NCBI GenBank assembly: GCA_013180625.2
Contig: SNVD02015901.1
Coordinates: 60,416-124,415, forward strand
Length of the DNA: 64,000 nt
DNA from: Boswellia sacra
Taxonomy: Eukaryota > Streptophyta > Magnoliopsida > Sapindales > Burseraceae
Direction of reading: 5' to 3'
The notes beneath the pieces are model-generated. The model did not search any database. It was not told the origin of the DNA and was given only the letters and a program-made list of their open reading frames with translations. The position numbers were made by a program, and so were the translations under genes. Numbering within the stretch: the stretch's first letter is position 1; the number at the start of each line of letters is the position of its first letter. This document shows, one piece after another, positions 36,283 through 47,370 of the stretch.

Positions 36283-37910
36283 TTAGTCATATTTAGGTCT
36301 AGGGACTAATTCCCAAAATTGATTTCTCTCAAATTGGTTCAATTCTTCTTGCATAGCCAAAATCCAACTTTTGTCATTTTCGGATTCTTTAAAAGATTTT
36401 GGTTCAAATTGAAAGACAAATGCAAAATGATTACAAAAGTTCCCAAAAGATGATCTAGTTCTCATACCTTGTGATGGATCACCAATAATGGGATCTTTAG
36501 GGTGAGCTTTTGCATACCTCCATTCCTTTGGTAATTCTTGGGAAGAATCATTTACTTCCTCAAGCTTTTCTTGTTGAAGTTGTAAATCAACTTGACTCAT
36601 TTCATCAAGCCTTGATTCCTTGATTTGCCTTTCTACTTCAACAATATCATCATCTAAATTCTTTGAAGAAATCACATGAGTTTCATCAAATTCAACATGC
36701 ATAGATTCTTCAATAGTAAGAGTCTTTTTGTTAAAAACTCTATATGCCTTACTATGGTTGGAGTAGCCAACAAAAAATTCCAACATCGGCTTTTGCATCA
36801 AATTTTTCAAGGTTATCCTTGGTGTTTAAAATAAAACATTTGCATCCAAAAACTTTAAAAAATCCAATGTTGGGTTTTCTTCCTTTTCAAAGTTCATAAG
36901 GAGTTTTCTTTATTAAAGCTCTAATATGGACTCTATTGATTATAAAACATGCGGTATTAACGGCTTCGGCCCAAAAATATTTTGGCAAATTATTTTCAAG
37001 TAAAATGGTCCTAGCCATTTCTTGGATAGTCCTATTTTTCCTCTCAACAACACCATTTTGTTGTGGAGTTCTAGGTGAGGAAAAATTATGCTCAAAACCA
37101 TTTTCATCACAAAAGATTTTCAAATGCAACATTGTCTACTTCACCACCATGATCACTCCTAATGGACACAATAGAATACCCTTTTTTATTTTGGACTCTT
37201 TTTGCAAATTTTAAAAAAGCTTGTGTGGCCTCATTTTTAGTTTTCAAGAATAGCACCCAAGTGAATCTTGAATAATCATCCACAATAACAAAAACATAAT
37301 ACTTTCCACCAAGGCTTTGAGTTCTTGATGGTCCAAATAAATCCAAATGAAGTAATTCTAGAGGTTTATTTGTTGAAATAAATTTCTTTTGTTTAAAAGA
37401 AGTTCTCACTTGTTTTCCAAATTGACAAGCATCCCAAATCTTATCCTTTTCAAATTTTATTTTTGGAAGACCATCAACTAAATCATTTTGAGAAATTTTT
37501 GAAATTGTGTCCATGCTAGCATGACCTAACCTTCTATGCCATAACCAAGCATCATGATTAACAATGAAACAATTTTCTACATGATCATTAACATCAATAT
37601 CAATTGTATAAATATTACCACATCTATTACAAACAAATAATGTCTTATTGTTACTAACATCCTTAATCACACATCTATTAGGCTCAAAAGCAACAAAATA
37701 TCCCTTATCACACAATTGGCTAATGCTAATCAAATCATGTTTCAAACCATTAACAAGCAAAACATCTTTAATAATAGGTGAAGAAGGGTTACCAATATCA
37801 CCATGTCCCATTACCCTTCCTTTGGCATTATCACCGAATGTCACATATCCTCCTTTATCATGATTAATCTTGAGAACTTGGAGGCATCTCCGGTCATATG
37901 CCTTGAGCAT
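36283..37910 (-). pseudogene. Copia integrase and linker, frameshifted
   Basis: 37910-37107 carries the protease-to-integrase part. Its pre-integrase motif WLWHRRLGHASMD is followed by CQFGKQ, and the core has the first two acidic residues (LHLDLFGP and RSDHGGE). The frame shifts by one base near 37117, in a T/A run. It continues at 37132-36887 with PQQNGVVERKNRT, carrying the third acidic residue of the D,D-35-E triad. A second break precedes 36810-36283, which runs through the linker to ...QFWELVPRPKYD and stop, where RT should begin. Integrase residues are present but the ORF is not continuous. Confidence 0.88.
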
Positions 37911-38142
37911 CCACTATCTAAGTACCACTTGTGTTTGCCACTCCCTTGTCTCTACAATCAACATTCAAGGAGTAACTTTTTGGTACCCAAAAGTTCTTGG
38001 GTCATTGGCGGGCTTAGTTTTTTTTGGTACTGTTTTGTGAACCCATATTTGTTTTCAAATTAGGATTTCTCTTAATATAGCCAAGAATGCACTTTGGTCC
38101 TTTTCTTCCACAATAAGTTACATGATATGATTAGGATTATTC

Positions 38143-39665
38143 CTAGAAGATGCATGAGCAAAATAATTTTTTAAAATACTTTTGATTTTTATGAGTTTTA
38201 TATCCTAAACCTCTTTTATCAAAAACACACATTTGGTTTTGTAACATAGAATTCAAATTTTTTGTATTTTTTGTAAAACTATCAACAATATTTCTTAAGT
38301 CATTATTTTCCTTTTTCAAAATAGCATTTTGTTTCTCCAATTTATCAAAATCCTTTTGTTTTAAAATGTCATTTCAGTTTTTAATAAATGTATTTGACTT
38401 TCCAAACTTTCAAAATCTTTTTGCTTTAAAATTTCATTTTCATATTCTAAAGCTTCATTTATTTCTACCAACTCTTCTAATTGAGATAACATGATTTTTG
38501 ACTTCTTTTTGAAAGCATTGATTTTTGAATTTTGCTTATCAAACTTGCACATGTAAATTTTGGAATGCTTCAAGTAATTCATCATATGAAAGTTTAGGAT
38601 CATAGTTTAGAATACTTACCTCATCTTCACTTAAAAGCCATTGAAGCAAATGTTTGCACTTCGCAATCTTTTCTTCTTCGGTGGAGCTAGCTCACTATCA
38701 TCCCAATTTGTGGCTTTCATTGCGTTGGATTCTTGTTTTGACTCCTTGAAGTAGGACAATCCTCTTTACATGTCCCGGTTTCTTGCACTCATAGCAAATG
38801 ACTGAGATTTGTCTTAGCTTGCTTTGAGCTTTGCCCTTTGTACTCCCTTCTAGATTTCTTCTTGAATCCTTGGTTTCTTCTAATCATCCTTTTTAGCTTT
38901 CTTGTGATGAATGCAAGATCTTCATCATCTCCTTCGTCGTTGGACTCATCATCTTCTTTTGTTAAAGATTTGAAAGCGATATTTTTTTTTCTTGAAATCT
39001 TCTTCATTCTCTTTCAAGGTGATTTCATGAGTCATGAGAGAACCCATAAGTTCTTCTAATGGTAGTTTGGTGAGGTCCTTTGCTTCTTGAATTGCCGTCA
39101 CCTTGGGCTCCCAAGATTTTGGTAGACACCTAAGAATCTTTCTCAACATTTCAACATTAGAATAAGATTTACCAAGAGATTTCAAACTATTAATAATATC
39201 CGTAAATCTAGTAAACATTTCAGAAATTGATTCATCCGATTTCATCTTAAAAAAGCTCATAAACTATGAACTAGCATATAATTTTGGATTCTTAACTTGA
39301 CTAGTTCCTTTATGAGTTACTTCAAGTGTGTGCCATATTTCTTATGCCGTAAAACAAGTAGATATTCTATTAAACTCATTTCTATCTAGAGCACAATACA
39401 ACACATTCATAGCTTTAGCATTCAAACTCAATTTCTTTTTATCATCTTCACTAAACTTTTTAGGTTCTTTAAGCATGCATCCCCCATTTTCAATTTTGGT
39501 AGGAACAAAAGGTCCTTCCAAAACAATAGACCACAAATCATAATCAAAAGATTTCAAGAAAATACTCATTCTAGTTTTCCAATAAGAGTAATCACTTCCA
39601 TTAAAAAATGGAGGTCTAGAGATAGAAAGTCCCTCAACATATGAAGTTGAATTAAAAGTTGCCAT
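38143..39665 (-). pseudogene. Copia gag with zinc knuckle and coiled coil, frameshifted
   Basis: 39665-39342 starts MATFNSTSYVEGLSISRPPF and matches the SIRE gag N-terminus (RPPFFNGSDYSYWKTRM, then NAKAMNVLYCALDRNEFNRI). 39260-38949 continues with the LRKILRCLPKSWEPKVTAI core. Near 38800-38750 a zinc knuckle begins CYECKKPGHVK, but a frameshift loses the last Cys. Coiled-coil frames (38603-38361, 38340-38143) follow, an extension seen in this lineage. Four frames are needed to read it. Confidence 0.85.
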
Positions 39666-39706
39666 AGCTCAAAAATCGATTAAGATTCAAAAAATTGAGC
39701 AACCTT

Positions 39707-39718
39707 GCTCTGATACCA
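39707..39718 (-). other. Primer-binding site of the SIRE-like element
   Basis: On the - strand TGGTATCAGAGC, complementary to initiator tRNA-Met, 2 bases inside the 5' LTR. Confidence 0.92.
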
Positions 39719-39720
39719 CT

Positions 39721-41524
39721 TGTTGACCCAGGTATGGCAACCCAAGAGGGGGGGTGAATTGGGTTTTTATTTATCAAAACGGATTTAGAAAACTTTTCTT
39801 GAAAGATCAAAATTATTAACTCTTTCTTTGAGAATAAAGGTGAAGAAGATGAAATTAGAATTTATCAAAGATGCAATCAAAAGAATAATAATGATGAACA
39901 ATCACAAGTGCAAGTAAATGTAAAGAGGAAAAGTGATAGAGAGAGTGCAAACTCAATTTACGTGGTTCGGCAAACCTTGCCTACGTCCACGGGCTCCTAG
40001 CTCCACGAGCTAAGCTTTCACTAAGTTGTAGAATCTTTTACAACTTGCTTGATGAACAACCTCACCAAGACTTTTTCTTCCAACTCTTGATAACACCACA
40101 CCAAGAGTTCTTCTTGATGAACAACCTCACCAAGGCAACTTCCTTCAACTCTTGATAACACCACACCAAGAGTTCTTCTTGATGAACAACCTCACCAAGG
40201 CAACTTCCTTCAACCTTGATAACACCACACCAAGAGTTCTTCTTGATGAACAACCTCACCAAGGCAACTTCCTTCAACTCTTGATAACACACACCAAGAG
40301 TTCTCTCAAGGATAACTATTATCCTTTACAATAATATCTCACTCTCACCACAATACAAGAACAAAGATAATTTTTACAACAAAAGTATAACTCTCTTCAA
40401 AGAGTAGATAAATAATATAAAAGCTCTCTAGACTTGATATTTCTCTTGCTTTTTGCTTGATAAAATGCTTCTCTTGCACTCTTGAATGCATGGGAGAATG
40501 GCTCCTTTTATAGGCAAATGAGATGAACTTAATCAAGTAAAGACACCAACTCCAAATTTTCTGCCCACCATAAAAACTGTAATCTTGTCTTCCATTGTTG
40601 TCAATGTTCCGTTTGAAATTTGAAAATCTGCAAAACATAAAAGATTTTCAAATTTGAATAATCTTTCCAACTCATTAAGAATCAAGTCATTTGGATATCT
40701 GTATCTCAAGATATGGCCAAAACACCATTTGGTGCTCATGTGACTTGATTTTTCTTTCTTGTGTCAGTCCACCAAATTGAATGATAATTATGTCAGCATT
40801 CTGTTTGAAATTTGAATTTCTTCAAAACATGAAAGATCTCCATATTTGAATAATATTTCCAAAATATTAAGAATCAAAGCATTTGGATATCTCTATCTTA
40901 AGATATGGCCAAAACACCATTCGGTGCTCATGTGAGTTGATTTTTCTTCTTTGTGTCAGTCCACCGAATTGCATGTCAATTATGTCGGCCTTTTGTTTGA
41001 AATTTGAATTTTTTCAAAACATATGAAATGTTCCTCATTAAGTCATCTTTCCAATGCCACAAGAATCAAGTCATTTTGATTTTTCTAGCTCAAGATATGT
41101 CCAAAGGAGTATTCGGTGCTCATGTCAGCTGCTTCCATTTATCTTTCAACTTGCATGATGATTTGGACAACCTTGCACTTGAAATTTGAATTTCATTAAA
41201 ACATATGAAATGTTATAAATTGAGTAAGCTTTCCAAAGGCTCAAGAATCACGTCATTTGGATATTTGTAGAGATATATATGACCAATTGATTGAACATTG
41301 CTCATGTGTCATATTCCTTGAGTCAATCCTTGTTCTTAAACTTTGGTGCCTTTAACATGTAGTCTTCTCCTTAGCTTCAGCACTTCATTTTAATAAGCCT
41401 CTTCTTGATTTTAAAAATTATTTCAATGATCTTACTCTTGCACATAAATAAACATGTTAGTAAATCTCAATTAATCAATGTGTATTGTTATCATCAAAAT
41501 TATCATGTAGCCTTAGGGCTAACA
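39721..41524 (-). repeat. 5' LTR of the SIRE-like copia element
   Basis: 1804 bp, aligning throughout with 34020-35956. It has about four 63-bp units (40045-40305). Confidence 0.9.
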
Positions 41525-41639
41525 CATTCATGTATGAAAAGTTTCTGACGAAATACACATATGTGCCAATACATCCGAAAAAAAATGTATTCACATTTTT
41601 TTCATATTGACCTTTGACTATACAAGTATGTACCCCTAT

Positions 41640-43048
41640 TGATAGGTGTCTATATATGTATCATTTTCATATCAATTCATCCATGTTTCTTTGCTATATT
41701 CCTTGGTATTTTTATGTTTTGTGTGGTTTTGATGTTTGTAGGAGTTTTGGAGCAACTTGCACAAAAATGGAGTAAAACCCTTCATTTTCACCTCTGCTAG
41801 TCAACCATCTTCTCGGATTTAATTGTATTGATATACAATGAACCCGATGACATATCATATACCGTTGAAAAGCTCTCGAAGTCTACTTTTTGGAGAAATT
41901 TACGGTTTATAAATCTATTCAGTGTACCAAAAGTTGTAATCAAAACAGTGTGAGAAGTATAGAAATGTAATTCCACAAATCACTGTAGCATGTATAATAC
42001 GGGACACTGTAGCAGGTTACTGTAGTAGAGTATTTAAACACATTTTAGGGTTTTATTTTCATAACTTGAAGAGGGGAGAACGTGGTGGAGGCTTCAGCTC
42101 TGGAATTCTTTCATCTCTTGGAGTTCTTGAAGGAGAAAGGAAGCTTGGAAAGAGGAAGAACTACAATCCAAAGAGAATTACATCAAATTTGCTAAGTTTT
42201 TCCCTTCCCTTTCATTTTCTGGAATGTCTCCATGTTGTATTGTATTTACCACGTTCTTAAACATGTGTAACTGAATCTGAATTGGTTGAGGGTGATTTCA
42301 AAGCCCTTGATATGGTTTTTGTGAGTTGATTGTGTAAGAAATTGTTATCCAATTCTCTAATTGAAGTTGCTTGTATTTTCCCATATCTAATGCTTATGAT
42401 TGCTTGCTGATTGTATTTGGGTGGCCAACTGAATATAATCTGGTTGTTGTCTATTGCTAGATTAGAAATCTTGATCCGTAATTGTCATGAATTTCTAATC
42501 ATTAGTAGCAAAATTGTGATCAGAGATTGCAATTGGAAAATACAACCTAGGTTAAATAATCCGAACTTGTGTGATTATTGCTTAGATCAACCTATCTTTC
42601 TCATCGTAATGCTTCCATTGAATTAAACTTAGAGAGCTTGTTCTAGGTTGTTTAATGGATAGAGATTAAATAAAGAGCTTGTTTTATTTAACAACAAAGT
42701 AAGGAAAAATTTGGGTAACAGAGCTTGTTGTTATCTACGGTTGATAACTTCAATACTGTAATTGGATGACAATTCCACGATTAATTCGCAAATCCATATC
42801 TTGTGGTAGAGAAGGATCTCTTAACCAGATTTCTCTCATTGATCTTTCATTCAAATTAACTTTTGTTTTGTTATTCTTAATTTGCATTCTTATTTCATTT
42901 AGTTAATCATTCAACAAAACCTCCCCTGTTTAGTTTATCGTTGCTGGAAAATAACAAATTCAATTAGAATCAATCCTCGTGGGAACGATATCTACTTATC
43001 ACTTTATTACTTGTGCGATTAGTATACTTGCTAGTTTTAAAAGCATCA
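41640..43048 (+). mobile_element. Athila solo LTR with displaced target duplication
   Basis: The 1409-bp LTR starts TGATAGGTGTC and ends AAGCATCA. The left flank is CCTAT (41635-41639). The right CCTAT (43059-43063) comes only after ten extra bases, AGTTTTTGGC (43049-43058). These are exactly the spacer plus first primer-binding-site bases that follow the LTR in complete Athila copies (compare 31267-31276). No internal region remains. Confidence 0.88.
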
Positions 43049-43186
43049 AGTTTTTGGCCCTATACATGAAAAAAATGTGCTAGTAGACAAAATGTGTAAC
43101 TATACAAAAATGAGTATCACTACAAAAAATGTGTAACATGTAGCAAAAAATCATGAGACAATACCTCTACCATGCATGACACAAAA

Positions 43187-43553
43187 TCATGGTAGAGTCG
43201 TGCTGGGCTGCAGCTCAACATCGGCTGACACAATATCGATAATCCCTGTAATGGCCGAGACGGCCTCCTCCGCGTGTGAAAGAACGCGATAAGCCCAAAG
43301 CTGTAATGTCATTCTTCGTCGAAGTGTCTCATCTGTGAATGCCTTAATGTTTGTCAATGGAACGTCTCCTGCTAAGAACTCCATGAACTTCAAACAATAC
43401 ATGCCGCATGCTCCTCCCCTAGCCTCCTGCTGTGGTACCTCGAACAAATCCTTGATGCGCTCAATGTCATACCAGGTTGCGGGGTAGACAGGAAGACCAT
43501 AAACCTCTATTGACACCATACATGGTATCATCTCTGCTAGGCACCAGACTGTA
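43187..43553 (-). pseudogene. Ulp1-like protease, C-terminal part (right of catalytic Asp)
   Basis: This is the C-terminal section of a transposon-type C48 (Ulp1/SENP-like) cysteine protease, which in its family cleaves SUMO-like conjugates. It has PQQ (43427-43432, expected oxyanion Gln) and GGACGMYCLKF with the catalytic Cys codon at 43406-43408, and ends at TGA 43187-43189. Its 5' neighbour in the gene is at 47371, on the other side of the solo LTR. The frame on both sides agrees across one copy of CTGTA, so the gene was continuous before the insertion. It may belong to a Kaonashi-type Mutator element, as DUF1985/Ulp1 genes usually do. Confidence 0.85.
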
Positions 43554-46500
43554 TGTAACACCTCAAAATTTTGTCAATAAACATGCCTTTATATGCCTTA
43601 AAGTGTGTATTTATTTATGCATATATGTGCCTAAATGATATATATGTTAATAAGTAATCTTGGAGGACGAAATTCGAAGGTTAGTAAGTACAAGGGCTAA
43701 CTTGGAATTTCACCTCAATCCTTATCTCTATAAGCATGGGAGAACTCTAGAAATTTTATTTCTCTTTCTTGTCTCTACCAAAAACCGTTTCCAGCCCTCT
43801 CTTTTTCTCTCTATTTGCTTTCTTCAATTGTGAGGAATCAAGGAAAATTAACGGAAACTAGGAGGAATTCAAGGTAGGAATCTTTTCTCTCCTTCAACTT
43901 CTCATGCTTAGTTACTAAATTTTGTGAAGGAATGTTAGATTAAACTATGGTCTATGGTATGTTCATGTGATGTATGCAATTAGGTATGATGGAAATCACA
44001 AATTTGGTGGGTTGTACATGATTTTAGTAGATTGGATGAGATAGGAAGGCCATAGATGATGATTGGGTCAGAATTCTACAGGACAGTCAAACTGAGCATG
44101 AGGGAGTACGAATTATCTCTAAAATTCTAGGAATATAATTTGTTTCTGAAATTTTTATATGTGAAACTAGACACATTGAGGAGTTTATATCATTTTGAAT
44201 CACTCAAAAATTCGAAGTGAACAATTTATGGTGATTTTTCAAAGCTGCTGAATCGAATTTGGATATCCCCTGTTTTGAAACAGAGTATGGGAAACGGTTT
44301 TCATTTGAGGGACCAATCCTTCATGAAAAATTCTGGTTTTCTGTATACAATTCCTCAGATATGTTTTCTATTGAACTGAAAAATTTTATGGCCTTTGGAG
44401 CTTTGTACGAATTTATATGATTTTTCAAAGTTGAGGTTGTAAAGCTGGAAATTTTAACTGTCAAAACAGAATAGATAAGTTAAATTTCATTTGACTGACT
44501 TAAACTCCTTATAAAATCATGATTTTTGGTGGAAGGACTCTTATATGTGTCTAGTTCTAGACTGGAAAGTTTGGTAGAGATTTGATTATTGTAGAATTTT
44601 ATAAAAGTCTTCAAAGTTTCAATGTTCAGTTGAGAGATCTGCAGACAGATTTGCTGTGTGAATGAAATTAAGGATTTTCAAGGGGTATATGACCTTATTT
44701 TGACTCAATAAAATTCATAGACTATAATATGTATATCTATTTGAGTTCCATGAAGTTTGTGATGATTGGAAATGAATAACCTCTTATTATAATAATCCAA
44801 CCAATATGTGTGCGTGCTAGTGTTTAATAAATGATGTTATTGGTTGGTTGAATTGTTGTTAACCTATAAGAGATTTAATGACTTCTAAATGGACACTGAT
44901 CAGTGTGTCATGTCTATGACAATGGTTACCAGAGAGGAAGGAGAAGAAGAAGAGATGAACTTTAATCAACTGCTTATCAAGAAATACATGAAAACAAAAT
45001 TGAGAGGCGAGGCTAACCACGTAAGTAGCTAGACTCTTCTGAGGACACAATAGATGTTAACTTTTAATAAAATATGTTTATGATTGCGTACATCATGATG
45101 TTAATATGAGGTTTTGTCCTGGCAATAAAAGAGTATGTTTTATGTGAAATGTGTTGATGGAATGTTGATGGGGCCATGAATTCATGGACCTTGATATGAG
45201 AAATGATTTGATTTGGGTTTATAGGGATTTATGAAATATGTGATTTCACACACTTTGATGAGTATGTGAGTTACATGTTGGTGTAAATTCTATGTGTGTG
45301 AGATATAGAAATGTGAATGTGCCCTCATATACGTGAATTTGTTGTGATATGGCTTGAATAATATTGCCAATGAAACGATATGTGTATATAAAAAATGAAA
45401 TACATACCAAACGTTCTAGGATACTAATTCCTCATGTGAATGGCATGACAAATGAATGTTCATGAAATACCATGTGCATTAGAGTTTCATGACTATGTAT
45501 GAGTGAAAAATGAATGAGATCAGTTATACATGGAAATAGTTGTGCAACGATATGATTGAAATACATTGAAGAGTAATGGAAGGTGTTGGCACGAGTAAAG
45601 AAGTCAATGGGGTTCTATGTGTGTAAAAATGATGCTAATGTGTGGATGGTGCACATCCATAAGTGTATGTGAGATATGTAGGCTTATTGTGTTTATGAAT
45701 GTATATGTGATTAATGAGAAGCCTACGTAGAACCTCAATTATGATAGTAAACTGCAATATTGTGATGTGTGAAGGCATGTATCACTGTGTGATGAGTTAT
45801 GAATTTGAAATTACATGCCAAACCCATGGGAATATGGGGAATGAATTGTGATATGTTGTGATTGGGTTAGAAGCTTGACATAGTGCTTCATTTATGTGAT
45901 TGAAATGTGCAATGTGATATGTGAGTGAAAGCTTAATATAGAGCTTCACTTATGTGACTGAATGTGAAAACTGATATGTGAGTGGCATGCCACAACTTAG
46001 GATATTTGGCTCTCATAGCTTGAGGGGAGGTCTGGACCATGTGTTTCCCTACATGGGATTCGGTAGCATGTGCCCAGTACACCCGGATTGTCAGACTAGC
46101 CTCGAGCTATTTCAAGTGTAGGCATCTGCATGTATCCGTATTGTTACGTACTCCCATAACTTGAGGGGAGGTCTGGACCATGTGTTTCTCTAAACGAGAT
46201 TCGATAGCATGGGCCCGGTCTCACCCAGATTGTCAGACTCGCCTCGAGCTATTTCATGGGTAGGCCTCTGAATGTATCTGTACTGTTCCGTATTCCCATG
46301 GCTTGAAGGGAGGTCTGGACCATGTGTTTCTCTAGACGAGATTCAGTAGCATGGGCCCGGTATCACTCGGATTGTCAGACTAGCCTTGAGCTGATTCATG
46401 GGTAGGCCTACATATGGGAACTGACTGTGAAATGAAAAGTCTTACCTTGATTAGAGAGCACTGTTCCTAAGTATCTGTGACTGTACTATGGAAGCTTTCG

Positions 46501-47370
46501 AAATTATGTGAATTGGACATCCATATGAACAATGTAGCTAGCTTATGGAAACTCGTGTGTGAATGATTTATGTGTTTATGGGAGCACATGAGAATGTGTT
46601 AGACTTGTGAAAAGTTTATTTGTAAATGAGACGTGTATATAAATGGGTGTTTGTATAGATATATGTTATGAGCTTTGACATAGAAAAACTATGTTTGATC
46701 ACCCATAGACAAGTATTTATAGAATTAGAAATGTGATGGGATAAGTGAGTAATTGGTCTAGGAAATTGGCCAATGATGCAAGGTTGGTGCATGAGCACCA
46801 TTAAATGGTGCATGAGCGCATCTTTGACCGACCTAAAGAGGTATAGACAGAGAATGGGATCGCTGTGCCATACTTTCCACGCTGGAACGCCAATTGCACT
46901 GACTCAAGTAAGAGAGAACAGAGAGTTGGCGCATGCGTGCCTCTCCTTTGGTGCAGGAGCGCGGAACTGAAATTTACAACGGATTGAAAATCAGAAACTT
47001 GGCATCGCCATGCCAGTTTCCTCGCACAAAGGCGCGATCTTTAAATAGTGAAATCAATTTTCTGACTTTCTTAGTAGGGCACTGGTGGCTTGTATACTAA
47101 GAAATGAACAGTAATCAGTGATATATGGAATAAATATTGAATAGTAGTCATATTCCAAAATGGTTATTACCATTAATTTTTTTATTTTGAGTGTTACTCT
47201 AGTTTTTATAATTCTCGCTACTTATTGAGTTTTATACTCACTAGTCTGTTGTGTACCTCAGATATTCGATCAGTTAAAGATTAGGGAGGATTTCGGCATA
47301 GCAACGATTGTGTTCCCTTGGCAAGCTCTTATCCACTGCAGTATTACTATATTGGATACAGGGTGTGACA
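43554..47370 (+). mobile_element. 3.8-kb solo LTR inside the Ulp1-like gene
   Basis: It begins TGTAACACC and ends GGTGTGACA, perfect enough inverted ends, with CTGTA duplicated at 43549-43553 and 47371-47375. No gag-pol or primer-binding site is present. It shares the 15-mer gagttttatactcac (47227-47241) and its general layout with the LTR at 2306-6038, so the two probably come from related families. Confidence 0.92.
46021..46410 (+). repeat. 141-bp tandem repeat inside the solo LTR
   Basis: About 2.8 units, starting at 46021, 46162 and 46304. Each contains gaggtctggaccatgtgttt and ggattgtcagactagcc with small differences. Confidence 0.88.

Larger units (their letters stand above)
34020..41524 (-). 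mobile_element. SIRE/Maximus-like copia retrotransposon lacking RT and RNase H
   Basis: In - orientation the 5' LTR is 41524-39721, the primer-binding site 39718-39707, then gag, protease region and integrase, and the 3' LTR is 35956-34020. LTRs start TGTTAGCCC and end GGGTCAACA. Coding stops at the beginning of RT (36283), and only about 330 bp of noncoding purine-rich (on -) sequence follows before the 3' LTR. The polymerase half is therefore deleted and the element cannot move alone. Flanks ggatg and cattc do not match, so no target duplication is seen. Confidence 0.9.

Noticed and set aside
43117..43131. CACTACAAAAAATG, resembling the end of a CACTA transposon
   Set aside because: No matching inverted end (TTTTTTGTAGTG) was found on the far side of the Ulp1-like gene, and there was no 3-bp duplication pair.
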